A stretch of 64,000 nucleotides of DNA. Origin: Lactobacillus melliventris (GTDB taxonomy: Bacteria; Bacillota; Bacilli; Lactobacillales; Lactobacillaceae). Positions 42,494 through 50,560 of the stretch are shown one piece after another. The notes below the pieces were generated by a model. That model saw only the letters and a list, made by a program, of their open reading frames with translations. It was not told where the DNA came from and ran no database searches. Made by a program: the position numbers and the translations under genes. The DNA lies in assembly GCF_013346935.1 (NCBI RefSeq), contig NZ_JAAEEB010000003.1:186001-250000 (forward strand). Direction: 5' to 3'. Each line of letters opens with the position of its first letter. The first letter of the stretch is position 1.

Positions 42494-42991
42494 TTACTCC
42501 TTTAATAAATTAGAGAACTTTTCTGCCTTATCTGTAGGTATAACTTGGTGTACGACGTTGGCTCCAGAATTTAACAGCTTTTTAGCTGCGTCTTTATCAG
42601 CTGTGGTTAATAAAATCGAACCATTTATTTCTGTTTTGAGATTTTTGTCGACACCATCAAAGCGGCCAACATTTGCAATATTAATTCTTTCAATTTGTTG
42701 ACCATTTAGTCCCGAATAGATTCTTTCCGCGTCTTTTACCTGGTTGACAACAACAAACATTGGAATACTTTGAGCTTTAGGATTTTGAAAAAGCTTTATT
42801 GCTCCATCTACGTCTCTTACTAGAACTTTAGCTGTACCTTGAACAGACATTTTTAATGCACTTTGCTGCATTTCATTTTTACTTGCTGCATCGTTAGCTA
42901 CAACTATGTGGGAAGTTCCTAAGTGTCCGGGCCAGGTTAATGCTACTTGGCCATGAATTAAGCGATCATCAACTCTCAATTCTTTAATCAT
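42494..42991 (-). CDS. PTS mannose-family EIIB (operon D)
   Basis: 165-residue EIIB with the phospho-His in RVDDRLIHGQVALTW. INIANVGRFDGVDKNLK parallels VNVANAGRFDQTDKSK in operon F, confirming that D and F are related systems. AGGAAG lies upstream of the ATG. Confidence 0.92.
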   Translation of the reverse strand: MIKELRVDDRLIHGQVALTWPGHLGTSHIVVANDAASKNEMQQSALKMSVQGTAKVLVRDVDGAIKLFQNPKAQSIPMFVVVNQVKDAERIYSGLNGQQIERINIANVGRFDGVDKNLKTEINGSILLTTADKDAAKKLLNSGANVVHQVIPTDKAEKFSNLLKE

Positions 42992-43008
42992 AATTCAATA
43001 CTTCCTTA

Positions 43009-43428
43009 TCAACTTAAAAAGTCACTATCAGTTTCATTACTGTTCGATTTGATTGGTTCAATAATTTGTAATTGTTTTCTGGCTTCTTCAACCAGATTCT
43101 TACATTTTTCCTTAGTTAAAGGTTGCGTTTCTAGTACTAGTGATAAAACTAAAGGAAGATTAACTCCCGTAATCAAGATAAAGTGATATTTTGCCAGCAT
43201 TAAAGTCATTTTTTGATTAACGCTTCCGCCATAAATATCAGTTAACACAATCAGCTCCTTGTCTTTATCTTGGCTTGAGATAATTTCTTCTGCTTCCTTA
43301 GTCCAATCGCTTTCATCAACGTATGCATTAATAAATTTAACGTTAGTAGTTAAGCCGCTAAGAAATTTGGTACTATTATAAAAGCCTTCAGCCAGAGTAC
43401 TATGAGTAATAATTAGGAAATTATTCAT
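43009..43428 (-). CDS. PTS mannose-family EIIA (operon D)
   Basis: 139-residue EIIA. The phospho-His is in LIITHSTLAEGF (Ser where Gly is usual after His), and the loop VLTDIYGGSVNQK matches the operon F EIIA exactly over DIYGGSVNQK. It starts 3 nt after the aldolase stop. Confidence 0.88.
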   Translation of the reverse strand: MNNFLIITHSTLAEGFYNSTKFLSGLTTNVKFINAYVDESDWTKEAEEIISSQDKDKELIVLTDIYGGSVNQKMTLMLAKYHFILITGVNLPLVLSLVLETQPLTKEKCKNLVEEARKQLQIIEPIKSNSNETDSDFLS

Positions 43429-43431
43429 TAT

Positions 43432-44295
43432 TTATGCCTTGTTGGCTGAGCCAAAAACTTCAATTTTATTTTTGATGTCATCTTTTACCAACTCCATAAT
43501 TTTTAGATCAGCATCATATAAGAAAACCTGCTGCTCTTTTTTACTATCAAGGTATTCTCTTAAACCGTTAGTGACATTAAATGACATAACTGAATAATAG
43601 TTAATTTTGCTTATGCCATTTTTAATTGAGTTGTGGTATTCTTCATCCGTTAATCCGGAACCCCCGTGAACAACTAATGGGACAGGAACTGCTTCAGCAA
43701 TTTCATGCAGTCTATTAAAGTTTAATACAGGTTTTTCTCTGTATATTCCATGAACTGTACCATATGAAATTGCCATTGCATCAATTCCGGTCTCTTCATA
43801 AAATTGTTTAGCTTCACTTACAGTAGTGTAGTTGTCAGTTAAGTTATTGTAGTCAGGCTTACCGTTACCAGCATCTCTGGTCATCACGCCAACTTCACCT
43901 TCTACACTTGCTCCTAATGCGTGAGCAAAATCAACAATTTCTTTTGTCTTACTAATGTTTTCTACAAGAGGCTTTTGGGAAAAGTCGAGCATCACAGAAC
44001 TGAATCCCATTCTCAGTGCCTTAATGCAAGTGTCCATGTCTGTACCATGGTCAAGGTGAACTACGACTGGAACGTTGGCATTTTCTGCTAAATCCAATGC
44101 CAATTTACCACCTTCTCTTAGTGGCAAATAAGGAAAATGTGATTCAGCTATTTGCAACACAACAGGAGCCTTTTCTTCTTCGGCGGCTGCAATTATTCCG
44201 CGCGCAGTGTTCATATCTGCGTAATTAAAAGCGCCTATTGCATACCCCTCTTTTTTGGCTTTTGGTAAAATATCATTTAAAGTTACTAATGTCAT
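43432..44295 (-). CDS. Class II ketose-bisphosphate aldolase (GatY/FbaA family)
   Basis: 287-residue zinc-dependent aldolase. Motifs: AIGAFNYADMN, VVVHLDHGTDMD (zinc His and catalytic Asp), SVMLDFSQ, VEGEVGVMTRD, AISYGTVHGIY (zinc His) and VVHGGSGLTDEEY (zinc His). ATG 44295 is set by GGAGG 7-8 nt upstream; ATG 44310 overlaps that site. It splits fructose-, tagatose- or another ketose-bisphosphate to DHAP and an aldehyde. As first gene of a PTS operon without a kinase, it may act on a ketose-1-phosphate or need a kinase encoded elsewhere. A perfect cre box overlaps the transcript start. Confidence 0.9.
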   Translation of the reverse strand: MTLVTLNDILPKAKKEGYAIGAFNYADMNTARGIIAAAEEEKAPVVLQIAESHFPYLPLREGGKLALDLAENANVPVVVHLDHGTDMDTCIKALRMGFSSVMLDFSQKPLVENISKTKEIVDFAHALGASVEGEVGVMTRDAGNGKPDYNNLTDNYTTVSEAKQFYEETGIDAMAISYGTVHGIYREKPVLNFNRLHEIAEAVPVPLVVHGGSGLTDEEYHNSIKNGISKINYYSVMSFNVTNGLREYLDSKKEQQVFLYDADLKIMELVKDDIKNKIEVFGSANKA

Positions 44296-44311
44296 TTTTT
44301 TAACCTCCATT

Positions 44312-44327
44312 TTGTATTCGCTTACAA
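44312..44327 (-). promoter_or_regulatory. CcpA cre box of PTS operon D
   Basis: Read on the minus strand: TTGTAAGCGAATACAA, a full match to WTGNAARCGNWWWCAW, placed between the -10 box and the aldolase ribosome site, where bound CcpA would block initiation or elongation. Confidence 0.9.
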
Positions 44328-44332
44328 AACTA

Positions 44333-44360
44333 ATATTAAAGTATTTGTTTGCTTTTTCAA
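44333..44360 (-). promoter_or_regulatory. Promoter of PTS operon D
   Basis: On the minus strand TTGAAA (44355-44360), 16-nt spacer, TAATAT (44333-44338), just upstream of the cre box. Confidence 0.55.
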
Positions 44361-44375
44361 TAGATGGTAGCTTTA

Positions 44376-44411
44376 TTGGAAAAACGGCAAAATTTGGTGA
44401 TTATTTTCCAA
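44376..44411. promoter_or_regulatory. Candidate DeoR operator in the divergent region
   Basis: TTGGAAAA and TTTTCCAA form an 8-bp inverted repeat separated by about 20 nt, between the operon D promoter and the DeoR gene. A plus-strand TTGACA (44415-44420) follows for deoR, without a clear -10. Confidence 0.4.
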
Positions 44412-44451
44412 GTTTTGACACTTTTTAATCATTTTGTTATGGAGGTTAAAG

Positions 44452-45198
44452 ATGAAAGATAGACAGAAATTATTATTAACTACTTTAAAAGACAGAAATT
44501 TTTTAACAATTAATGACCTGGCAAAAGTAATGCATTATAGTGCCAGTACTATTAGACGAGACTTGAAAGAACTCGAAAATAATGGCCTTGTGCAACGAAT
44601 TCATGGTGGAGCGCTGGTTTTAAAACCGAATGAGATTGAAACTCCAACAACAATCAAGCAACATCTTAATTTAAACGAGAAAAAATATATCGCTGCATTA
44701 GCTTCTGGCTATGTTGAAAATAGACAAAGCATCTTTTTAGACAGTAGCAGTACAGCCAACGTATTAGCCAAAAGTCTTGATGCTTTTAACGACTTAAACA
44801 TTGCAACTACTAATTTAGAAACGGCAATCTATTTAAATTTGCATACGCAAAATAAGATTAATGTAATTGGGGGAAGTATGATTGATACATATTCTAGTAG
44901 TATGGTTACTGCCAGAAATTTACGTAATTATGTTTTTGACATTTCTTTTATGTCATGTAGAGGATTTAGTCTGGAGTACGGTGTTACTGATAAGGTTGAA
45001 TCCGAGTCTAGCCTAAAGCATACTTTAATTGAATGCAGCAAAAAGTTAGTTTTATTGATTGATAGTAATAAAATGGGTCTGATTTTTCCTTATAAAGATT
45101 GTGAATTAAGTCAGATTTCTGCAGTTGTAACAGATAAAAAGCCCGCTAAAAAGTACAGTAAGTTATTTGAAAAGAATAATGTTGAAGTAGTTTACTAA
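44452..45198 (+). CDS. DeoR-family regulator of PTS operon D
   Basis: 248 residues: N-terminal helix-turn-helix (LTINDLAKVMHYSASTIRRD, then ELENNGLVQRIHGGALV, the DeoR hallmark) and a sugar-phosphate-binding DeoR-C domain (IFLDSSSTANVLAKSL and LIDSNKMGLI). ATG 44452 is fixed by GGAGG 6 nt upstream; an in-frame TTG at 44434 is less likely. Divergent orientation to the aldolase/PTS operon points to control of that operon, with a phosphorylated sugar as inducer. Confidence 0.88.
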   Translation: MKDRQKLLLTTLKDRNFLTINDLAKVMHYSASTIRRDLKELENNGLVQRIHGGALVLKPNEIETPTTIKQHLNLNEKKYIAALASGYVENRQSIFLDSSSTANVLAKSLDAFNDLNIATTNLETAIYLNLHTQNKINVIGGSMIDTYSSSMVTARNLRNYVFDISFMSCRGFSLEYGVTDKVESESSLKHTLIECSKKLVLLIDSNKMGLIFPYKDCELSQISAVVTDKKPAKKYSKLFEKNNVEVVY

Positions 45199-45247
45199 TC
45201 TAAAATATCAATTTGTAATACTTGATTCAGAAGATATTAGCAAAAAG

Positions 45248-45285
45248 GCCTGCTGGTGATTTTTAATCATTAGCAGGCTGTTTTA
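45248..45285 (+). terminator. Terminator after deoR
   Basis: GCCTGCTGGTGATT pairs with AATCATTAGCAGGC (two G-U pairs, 3-nt loop), followed after TG by T-rich sequence. Confidence 0.85.
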
Positions 45286-45370
45286 TTTTTTCAATGGACT
45301 GTCAAATTTTTCTTAAATGGATAATAGGATACCCATTTCAATTTTTAATTGATTTACTGTTTATACTTTC

Positions 45371-45395
45371 CCAACATTTCAATATAAATTGTTGG
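45371..45395. promoter_or_regulatory. Candidate operator upstream of MFS-TetR pair
   Basis: CCAACA and TGTTGG form an inverted repeat spaced 13 nt apart, 60 nt before the MFS start. Size and place fit a TetR-family operator for the regulator encoded behind the transporter. The remaining gap (45286-45370) is AT-rich and holds no other clear signal. Confidence 0.4.
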
Positions 45396-45455
45396 TTGTT
45401 TATCTTTTCTACATCAATATAATTAAAACAACTTAAATTGAAAGAAGAGAAATTC

Positions 45456-46814
45456 ATGAGTGGAAAAAAAGCTAATTTGATTTTTGGAACTCTTTTGACT
45501 GGAACAATTGTCACATCGTTTCTTCAAACTTCATTAACAACGGCCTTACCACAAATTATGCATGAGTTATCATTGACCGCACTAACTGCCCAGTGGTTAA
45601 CCAGTGCTTTTAGTTTAGCTATGGCAGTTATGATTCCAATATCAGCATATTTGATTAAACGCTTTACTACTAGGCAAATATTTTTATCGTCAATGCTATT
45701 ATTTACATTCGGCACATTGCTTTGTTGTGGGGGAAGCAATTTTCCAATTATACTAATAGGTCGTATATTTCAAGCCTTTGGTAGCGGCATTATTTTACCA
45801 TTAACTCAAGTAGTAATTATGATTCTTTATCCGGTTAACAAACAGGGAATGGTCATGGGGATATTGGGATTGGCATCAGGAGCAGCACCTGTGATAGCAC
45901 CAACTTTAACAGGCTTCCTTATTGAAATATGGGGTTGGCGTAGTGTTTTCTTTATTTCAGCAGCTATATCACTTTTTATTATAATTTTAGCAATCTTTAG
46001 CGTTGAAAATGTTTCACCAGTTGCAAAAAATCATCTAGATTACTTTTCTCTATTATTAAGTACTGGTGGCTTGAGCAGTATGTTGATAGGACTAAGCAAT
46101 ATTACTACTAGATTATTTACAAGCTTAATCTTGCTGGTTATTGGAACAGTATTAATAATTATTTTTTGTAAAAGACAGTTACAAGATGATGAACCATTAC
46201 TAAATCTAAGAATTTTTAAGAATTCAAATTTTCGTTTGGCTGTATTAATCAGTATGCTTCTTTATGCAATAATGATGGGTAGTTCAACTATTTACCCTAT
46301 TTTAATTCAAACTGTAATGAAAAAATCAGCCCTTATTTCGGCATTTATAATGTTGCCCGGATCGTTAGCTATGGCTATAATTAATCCTTTTACAGGGATG
46401 TTTTATGACAGATTTGGAATAACTAAATTGGCAATTTCAGGAAGCTTGTTATTAGTAATTAGTTGCTTGGGAGTAACATTTATCAATTCTCCAAAAGAAA
46501 TAATTTTGTTAGGAGTTTTTTATTTTCTCCGTTTATTAGGGGTTGGCTGCTTGATGATGCCAATCGTAACTTGGGGAATGCAAAGTTTGCCTAAAAATGA
46601 AGCAGCAAATGGTACAGCTCTTCTAACTTGTTTAAGAACATTAAGCGGTGCTATAGGAACTTCTTTATTTATGGAAGCCATGACTAGCGCAACCCACTTT
46701 ATTGATACCAAAGTGACGGCAAATTATATAGGAATTCAATTCACATTCGGTATGATGTCATTTTTGGCTTTAGTTCAATTATTTATTAGCATATATAAAT
46801 TCAAAAAGCTTTAA
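45456..46814 (+). CDS. MFS drug exporter (DHA2/EmrB type)
   Basis: About 452 residues with 13-14 hydrophobic segments, as in QacA/EmrB/LmrB exporters. Motif C of drug antiporters is visible in helix 5 (GLASGAAPVIAPTLTGFLIE), as well as RIFQAFGSGIILPLTQ. ATG 45456 has AGAAGAGA upstream; TTG 45438 is in frame but unlikely. A TetR-type gene follows after 32 nt without a terminator, which suggests a drug-responsive unit. Substrate unknown. Confidence 0.85.
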   Translation: MSGKKANLIFGTLLTGTIVTSFLQTSLTTALPQIMHELSLTALTAQWLTSAFSLAMAVMIPISAYLIKRFTTRQIFLSSMLLFTFGTLLCCGGSNFPIILIGRIFQAFGSGIILPLTQVVIMILYPVNKQGMVMGILGLASGAAPVIAPTLTGFLIEIWGWRSVFFISAAISLFIIILAIFSVENVSPVAKNHLDYFSLLLSTGGLSSMLIGLSNITTRLFTSLILLVIGTVLIIIFCKRQLQDDEPLLNLRIFKNSNFRLAVLISMLLYAIMMGSSTIYPILIQTVMKKSALISAFIMLPGSLAMAIINPFTGMFYDRFGITKLAISGSLLLVISCLGVTFINSPKEIILLGVFYFLRLLGVGCLMMPIVTWGMQSLPKNEAANGTALLTCLRTLSGAIGTSLFMEAMTSATHFIDTKVTANYIGIQFTFGMMSFLALVQLFISIYKFKKL

Positions 46815-46846
46815 CAAAAAGATTTTTATATGTCATAATCATTTCT

Positions 46847-47347
46847 ATGAATAAAAAAAGAAATCGCACTGTATCACGTAAAAAAATTCAAAATGCCGTC
46901 GTAGAACTTTTAAAGAATAGTAACTTAGAAAATTTAAAAGTCACTGAAATTTGTCAAAAGGCACATATTAACAGGTCAACTTTTTATGATAATTACACAG
47001 ATATTTATGATATGGCAGACAAATTAAGAAAATATCTTGTTGATGAATACGCACTAACGCAAAATAATTCTAAAAAACCATGTTTTTCAAAATTATTACA
47101 ACATGTTAAAGACAACCAAGATTTATATCGTTTATTTTTTAAACTAAGTTTACAAGATGGTGTTGCTGAAAAGTTTATAGATAGTCATGAAGAAAAAAAT
47201 CATTATGATGAAGTATTTTTTCGCAATGGTATAGTGGCTATAATTACAGAGTGGCTAAAAAATAATTGTTCAGAACCAATAGATAACGTTGTTAAAGTAA
47301 TTGATGCACATCAAAATTGTTTGCAGAATAATAGTAATAAATATTAA
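46847..47347 (+). CDS. TetR-family regulator
   Basis: 166 residues with an N-terminal TetR helix-turn-helix (TVSRKKIQNAVVELL, then LKVTEICQKAHINRSTFYDNYTDI in three helices) and a C-terminal domain of the TetR_C-like type (LFFKLSLQDGV, FFRNGIVAIITEWL). The gene probably shares a transcript with the MFS exporter upstream and represses it until a ligand binds. The ribosome site is weak. The shared terminator follows. Confidence 0.85.
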   Translation: MNKKRNRTVSRKKIQNAVVELLKNSNLENLKVTEICQKAHINRSTFYDNYTDIYDMADKLRKYLVDEYALTQNNSKKPCFSKLLQHVKDNQDLYRLFFKLSLQDGVAEKFIDSHEEKNHYDEVFFRNGIVAIITEWLKNNCSEPIDNVVKVIDAHQNCLQNNSNKY

Positions 47348-47370
47348 GATCTACCTAAGAAAAAAAAAAA

Positions 47371-47395
47371 AAACAATCTGAATTGCAGATTGTTT
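47371..47395. terminator. Bidirectional terminator between tetR and the ABC operon
   Basis: AAACAATCTG pairs perfectly with CAGATTGTTT (5-nt loop). A long A-run precedes it (T-run for the minus strand) and T follows on the plus strand. Confidence 0.88.
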
Positions 47396-47403
47396 TTCTG
47401 TTT

Positions 47404-48207
47404 TTATGCCAACAAAATGGCATCATCTTCAAGACCTGTACCTACATGTTTTTGGAATAATTCCATTAACTTAGGCACAGTTAAATTTTGTTTATCTTCA
47501 CCAGCCAGATCAATTGCTACACGACCTTGATGCAACATGATCAAACGATTGCCGTAGCGAATAGCATCTTCCATGTTATGAGTGACCATAAATGCTGTCA
47601 AATGCTGTTCAGATATCAACTTTTCAGTTAATTGCATGACTGTTATTGAAGTTTGTGGATCAAGAGCCGCAGTATGTTCATCCAGTAAAATCAAATCTGG
47701 CCGTTGCAGTGTTGCCATTAAAAGGGTAATGGCTTGTCTTTGACCACCAGAAAGTAAGCCAATTTCAGTTTCCAAGCGGTTTTCTAGATTCAAATTAAGT
47801 TGCGCAAGCTGCTTTTTGAAAAATTTTCTGTCTTGACTTTTAACACCAGGACGAAAGCCTCGGCGCTTTCCGCGCTTCATGGCTAAAGCCAAATTTTCTT
47901 CGACGGTTAGTCTGACTGCTGTTCCCATTTTAGGATCTTGAAAAACGCGACTAATATTTTTTGCTCTTTTAGTAACAGGCAGTTTTGTAATATCGGTACC
48001 TTTTAGAATAATTTGTCCTTCTTGAATAGGTAACGTTCCGGCAATACTATTGAGCAGGGTAGACTTACCAGCACCATTACTACCAATGATAGTCACGAAA
48101 TCTCCGGCTTCTAAACTAAGGTCAATTCCGCGTAAAACACGGTTTTCATTAACAGTTCCTTGTTCAAAAGTTTGATGTAAATTTTTAATCTTTAGTACTT
48201 CTGGCAT
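47404..48207 (-). CDS. ATP-binding subunit of TrpXYZ-like amino-acid importer
   Basis: 267-residue ABC ATPase: Walker A GSNGAGKST, signature LLSGGQRQA, Walker B LILLDEHTAALD, switch His VTHNM. It is the last gene of the minus-strand unit binding protein-permease-ATPase and overlaps the permease by 23 nt. The family is the PF04392-associated importer known in streptococci as TrpXYZ. Here the Tyr-rich leader upstream suggests tyrosine (or aromatic) uptake. Confidence 0.88.
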   Translation of the reverse strand: MPEVLKIKNLHQTFEQGTVNENRVLRGIDLSLEAGDFVTIIGSNGAGKSTLLNSIAGTLPIQEGQIILKGTDITKLPVTKRAKNISRVFQDPKMGTAVRLTVEENLALAMKRGKRRGFRPGVKSQDRKFFKKQLAQLNLNLENRLETEIGLLSGGQRQAITLLMATLQRPDLILLDEHTAALDPQTSITVMQLTEKLISEQHLTAFMVTHNMEDAIRYGNRLIMLHQGRVAIDLAGEDKQNLTVPKLMELFQKHVGTGLEDDAILLA

Positions 48208-49102
48208 TTTGCTTTCCTCCTTTAAGATTGCGTGGTAAATGGAAATTCGGCAAAGTTAAGCACACAACTAAGACTAAAGCTGAAGCTAATTTTGCATCAG
48301 ACGGTTCTACATTCATTTGGAATACCAAAGCTAAAATCAGTCTATAAATGATGGCACCTACGACTAAAGTAAGTAAACGACCACCAATTGACAGATTGCG
48401 AATAAGTACTTCTGCAATAATAATTGAAGCTAGTCCGATAACAAGAGTACCTACACCAGAGTTAAGGTCGGCAAAGCCGTTATTTTGTGCTAACAGTCCA
48501 CCTGACAAAGCAATACAGCCATTAGAAATCATATAACCTAAAATTTTCATTCCTTGAGTTTTAATGCCGTTGGCAGCACTCATTTGCGGGTTATCACCAG
48601 TGGCTCTCATAGCCAAGCCTATTTCTGTTTTGAAGAAAACGACTAATAAGAAGATCACTAAAAGTGCAATTATCAGTCCCATTGCAATTACAGCATTGTT
48701 ATGACTTAAGCCCCAATTTTGTGCAATTGTAAAAACCGTATCTTTGCCTAGCAATGAAACATTGGCAGCGTTTTGCATCACTCTGGAAGTAATGGAGTAT
48801 AACCCAGTCATAGTGATGATTCCTGCTAATAATGAAGGAATACGCAATTTGGTATTCAAAATACCAGTAACTAGTCCGGCAATTAAACCGCCAATAAATG
48901 CGGCAATAGTTGCTAATATCGGATTAATTCCTTTAATAATGCACATCGTCGCAACAGCCCCACCTAAGGGGAAACTGCCTTCAGCCGTCATGTCGGCTAG
49001 ATCTAATATCCGAAAAGTTAAATAAACACCGATTGCCATTAATGACCAAAGTAGTCCTTGAGAAGTAGACGAAAGTAATAACTCCCAAAATGTATTTAAC
49101 AT
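48185..49102 (-). CDS. Permease subunit of TrpXYZ-like amino-acid importer
   Basis: 305-residue integral membrane protein of the branched-chain/BMP permease type, with about eight to nine hydrophobic segments, starting LLLSSTSQGLLWSLMAIGVYLTFRIL and including EIGLAMRATGDNPQMSAANGI, the coupling-helix region that contacts the ATPase. Probably works as a homodimer. It follows the binding protein gene after 30 nt. Confidence 0.88.
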   Translation of the reverse strand: MLNTFWELLLSSTSQGLLWSLMAIGVYLTFRILDLADMTAEGSFPLGGAVATMCIIKGINPILATIAAFIGGLIAGLVTGILNTKLRIPSLLAGIITMTGLYSITSRVMQNAANVSLLGKDTVFTIAQNWGLSHNNAVIAMGLIIALLVIFLLVVFFKTEIGLAMRATGDNPQMSAANGIKTQGMKILGYMISNGCIALSGGLLAQNNGFADLNSGVGTLVIGLASIIIAEVLIRNLSIGGRLLTLVVGAIIYRLILALVFQMNVEPSDAKLASALVLVVCLTLPNFHLPRNLKGGKQNARSTKD

Positions 49103-49132
49103 AACTATTGATTCACGCTGCCTTTCTTTAAT

Positions 49133-50101
49133 TTACTTAGGTGCTTTAATTGAAGCAGGGTCAATTCCAAGTGCCTTTGCCATTTTCTTGTTAACCACCA
49201 ATTTCAAATCGGTAGCTTTTTCAACAGGCATGTCTTTAGGTTTAGCTTTACCATCTAAAATCTTAGCAGCCATTTTACCGGTTTGTTTACCAAGTGCCTC
49301 ATAATCTATTCCAATAGAAGCCAAGCCGCCAGTTTTAACTTGATCCGTTGAACCAGCTACTAGTGGGATTTTCTTTTCCTTAACGACCTTACCAATAATT
49401 GAAGAAGCAGAGGCAAAAGTATTGTCTGTTGGTACGTAAATTCCTTGTACTTTTCCTGCTAAAGTTTCAGTGACTTGTTGAACATCATTTGTTGTGTTGG
49501 CCGTCTTAATTAAAACTTTGACTCCGGCTTTTTTAAGTGCCTTGACAGCTAGATCAGCTTGAATTTTGGAATTGGCTTCGCCCGCATTGTACATAATGCC
49601 AATTGTTTTAGCCTTAGGCACAATTGATAAAAGTAATTTGATTTGTTTATCAATTGAAACCATATCAGTGGTTCCTGTGACATTTCTGCCAGGTTTAGCG
49701 TTTGAATTTACTAGTTTGGCAGCTTTTAGATCAGTCACAGCAGTCACTACAATCGGGATATCCTCGGTAGCATTTGCTACGCTTTGTGCTGCTGGGGTGG
49801 CAATACCTAAAATTAAATCTGATTTTTCGTTGACTAGTTTTTCACTCATGCTCTTCAAATTGTCTTGACTATTTTGCGCATTTTGGTAATCAATCTTTAA
49901 ATTTTTGCCTTCAACGTAGCCTTTTTCTTTCAGTCCTTCTTTAAAGCCCTTGTTGGCTTCATCTAAAGAGGGATGTTGTACTACTTGCAGTATACCCACA
50001 TGTTTGACAGTCGCTGTACTGCCTGATTTTTTGTTATTGCAACCACTTAGTAGTAACAAACCGGTTAAGGCCATTCCCATAACTAATTTCTTAATTCGCA
50101 T
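49133..50101 (-). CDS. Substrate-binding lipoprotein 1 of TrpXYZ-like importer
   Basis: 322-residue lipoprotein: signal peptide with lipobox LLLLSGCN (Cys about 21), then a two-lobed PF04392-type binding domain (VGILQVVQHPSLDEAN at its start, DLILGIATPAAQSVAN, TVGTTD-like and PTDNTFASA loops). It is highly similar end to end to the 50561-51529 protein. GGAGG precedes the ATG. The gene is preceded by a promoter, a Tyr-rich leader ORF and a terminator (50136-50430), the candidate attenuator. Confidence 0.9.
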   Translation of the reverse strand: MRIKKLVMGMALTGLLLLSGCNNKKSGSTATVKHVGILQVVQHPSLDEANKGFKEGLKEKGYVEGKNLKIDYQNAQNSQDNLKSMSEKLVNEKSDLILGIATPAAQSVANATEDIPIVVTAVTDLKAAKLVNSNAKPGRNVTGTTDMVSIDKQIKLLLSIVPKAKTIGIMYNAGEANSKIQADLAVKALKKAGVKVLIKTANTTNDVQQVTETLAGKVQGIYVPTDNTFASASSIIGKVVKEKKIPLVAGSTDQVKTGGLASIGIDYEALGKQTGKMAAKILDGKAKPKDMPVEKATDLKLVVNKKMAKALGIDPASIKAPK

Positions 50102-50139
50102 TTTTCTTCCTCCGTAAATCTAATCTTCATAACGTAAAA

Positions 50140-50164
50140 ACACCCACTTATTCTAAGTGGGTGT
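50140..50164 (-). terminator. Attenuator terminator, copy 1
   Basis: On the minus strand CACCCACTTA pairs with TAAGTGGGTG (loop GAA), followed by TTTT(T), 35 nt before the binding-protein start codon. Confidence 0.9.
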
Positions 50165-50305
50165 ACAAGCATTATTTTCATTAATAATTATTTGTGATTA
50201 ACCACTTAGAAAGCTATGTGGCTAACCGCAACTAAAGGACTCTAGCCATCATAGATAAATTCAAAACTTGAATCTGGTTTGAATTCATCTAGATGAACCC
50301 AAACC

Positions 50306-50371
50306 CTATCTAAAATAGCTAAAGTAGTAACGATTATTCAGTTGTGAGATGTGTTTAATATAATATTTCAT
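50306..50371 (-). CDS. Tyr/Phe-rich leader peptide, copy 1
   Basis: A 21-codon ORF that begins MKYYIKH and ends NNRYYFSYFR, with GGAGG (50382-50386) 10 nt before the ATG. It holds five Tyr and two Phe codons, concentrated in the last seven residues. Its last codons and stop form the 5' arm of hairpin P1, so a ribosome waiting at the TAC TAC pair would cover that arm. The same end, NNRYYLSYYR, is found in copy 2. Confidence 0.75.
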   Translation of the reverse strand: MKYYIKHISQLNNRYYFSYFR

Positions 50372-50401
50372 TTAAGATCAACCTCCAACCTTAATGAGAA
50401 G

Positions 50402-50430
50402 ATTATAAAAAATAAAGAAGAAAAAGTCAA
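50402..50430 (-). promoter_or_regulatory. Promoter of leader/importer unit, copy 1
   Basis: On the minus strand TTGACT (50425-50430), 17-nt spacer, TATAAT (50402-50407). The copy 2 promoter is identical in both boxes and spacing. Confidence 0.88.
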
Positions 50431-50524
50431 GGAATAATAAAATTTGGTTGCAATTGATGTGCAACCTAAGGGAATTTTTCAAATTTATTTTGCCAAAATG
50501 TTTAAGCTAGTTTTTTTGTTTTAC

Positions 50525-50549
50525 ATAAAAAAACTGCCCTTGTGGCAGT
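50525..50549 (-). terminator. Terminator after binding-protein gene 2
   Basis: On the minus strand ACTGCC pairs with GGCAGT (5-nt loop), followed by a T-run (50525-50532), 12 nt after the stop codon. It makes the 50561-51529 gene a separate unit from the copy 1 operon. Confidence 0.85.
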
Positions 50550-50560
50550 CTGTTTCCCGT

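Larger units (their letters stand above)
50136..50371 (-). promoter_or_regulatory. Tyrosine-type attenuator, copy 1
   Basis: On the minus strand, starting inside the leader ORF: P1 pairs 50307-50321 with 50243-50257 (15 bp, one mismatch) and encloses a 12-13-bp hairpin (50277-50304); P2 is a hairpin at 50196-50227; T is a terminator at 50140-50164 with T-run. Alternative pairings: the P1 3' arm (50243-50252) with the P2 5' arm (50216-50224), 9 bp; and the P2 3' arm (50202-50211) with the terminator 5' arm (50151-50160), 10 bp perfect. P1-P2-T (off) and the shifted pairings (on) exclude each other. Confidence 0.75.

Noticed and set aside
50102-50430. T-box riboswitch upstream of the amino-acid importer
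   Set aside because: No T-box sequence of the AGGGTGGNACCGCG type and no stem I features. The leader ORF and nested pairings explain the region better.
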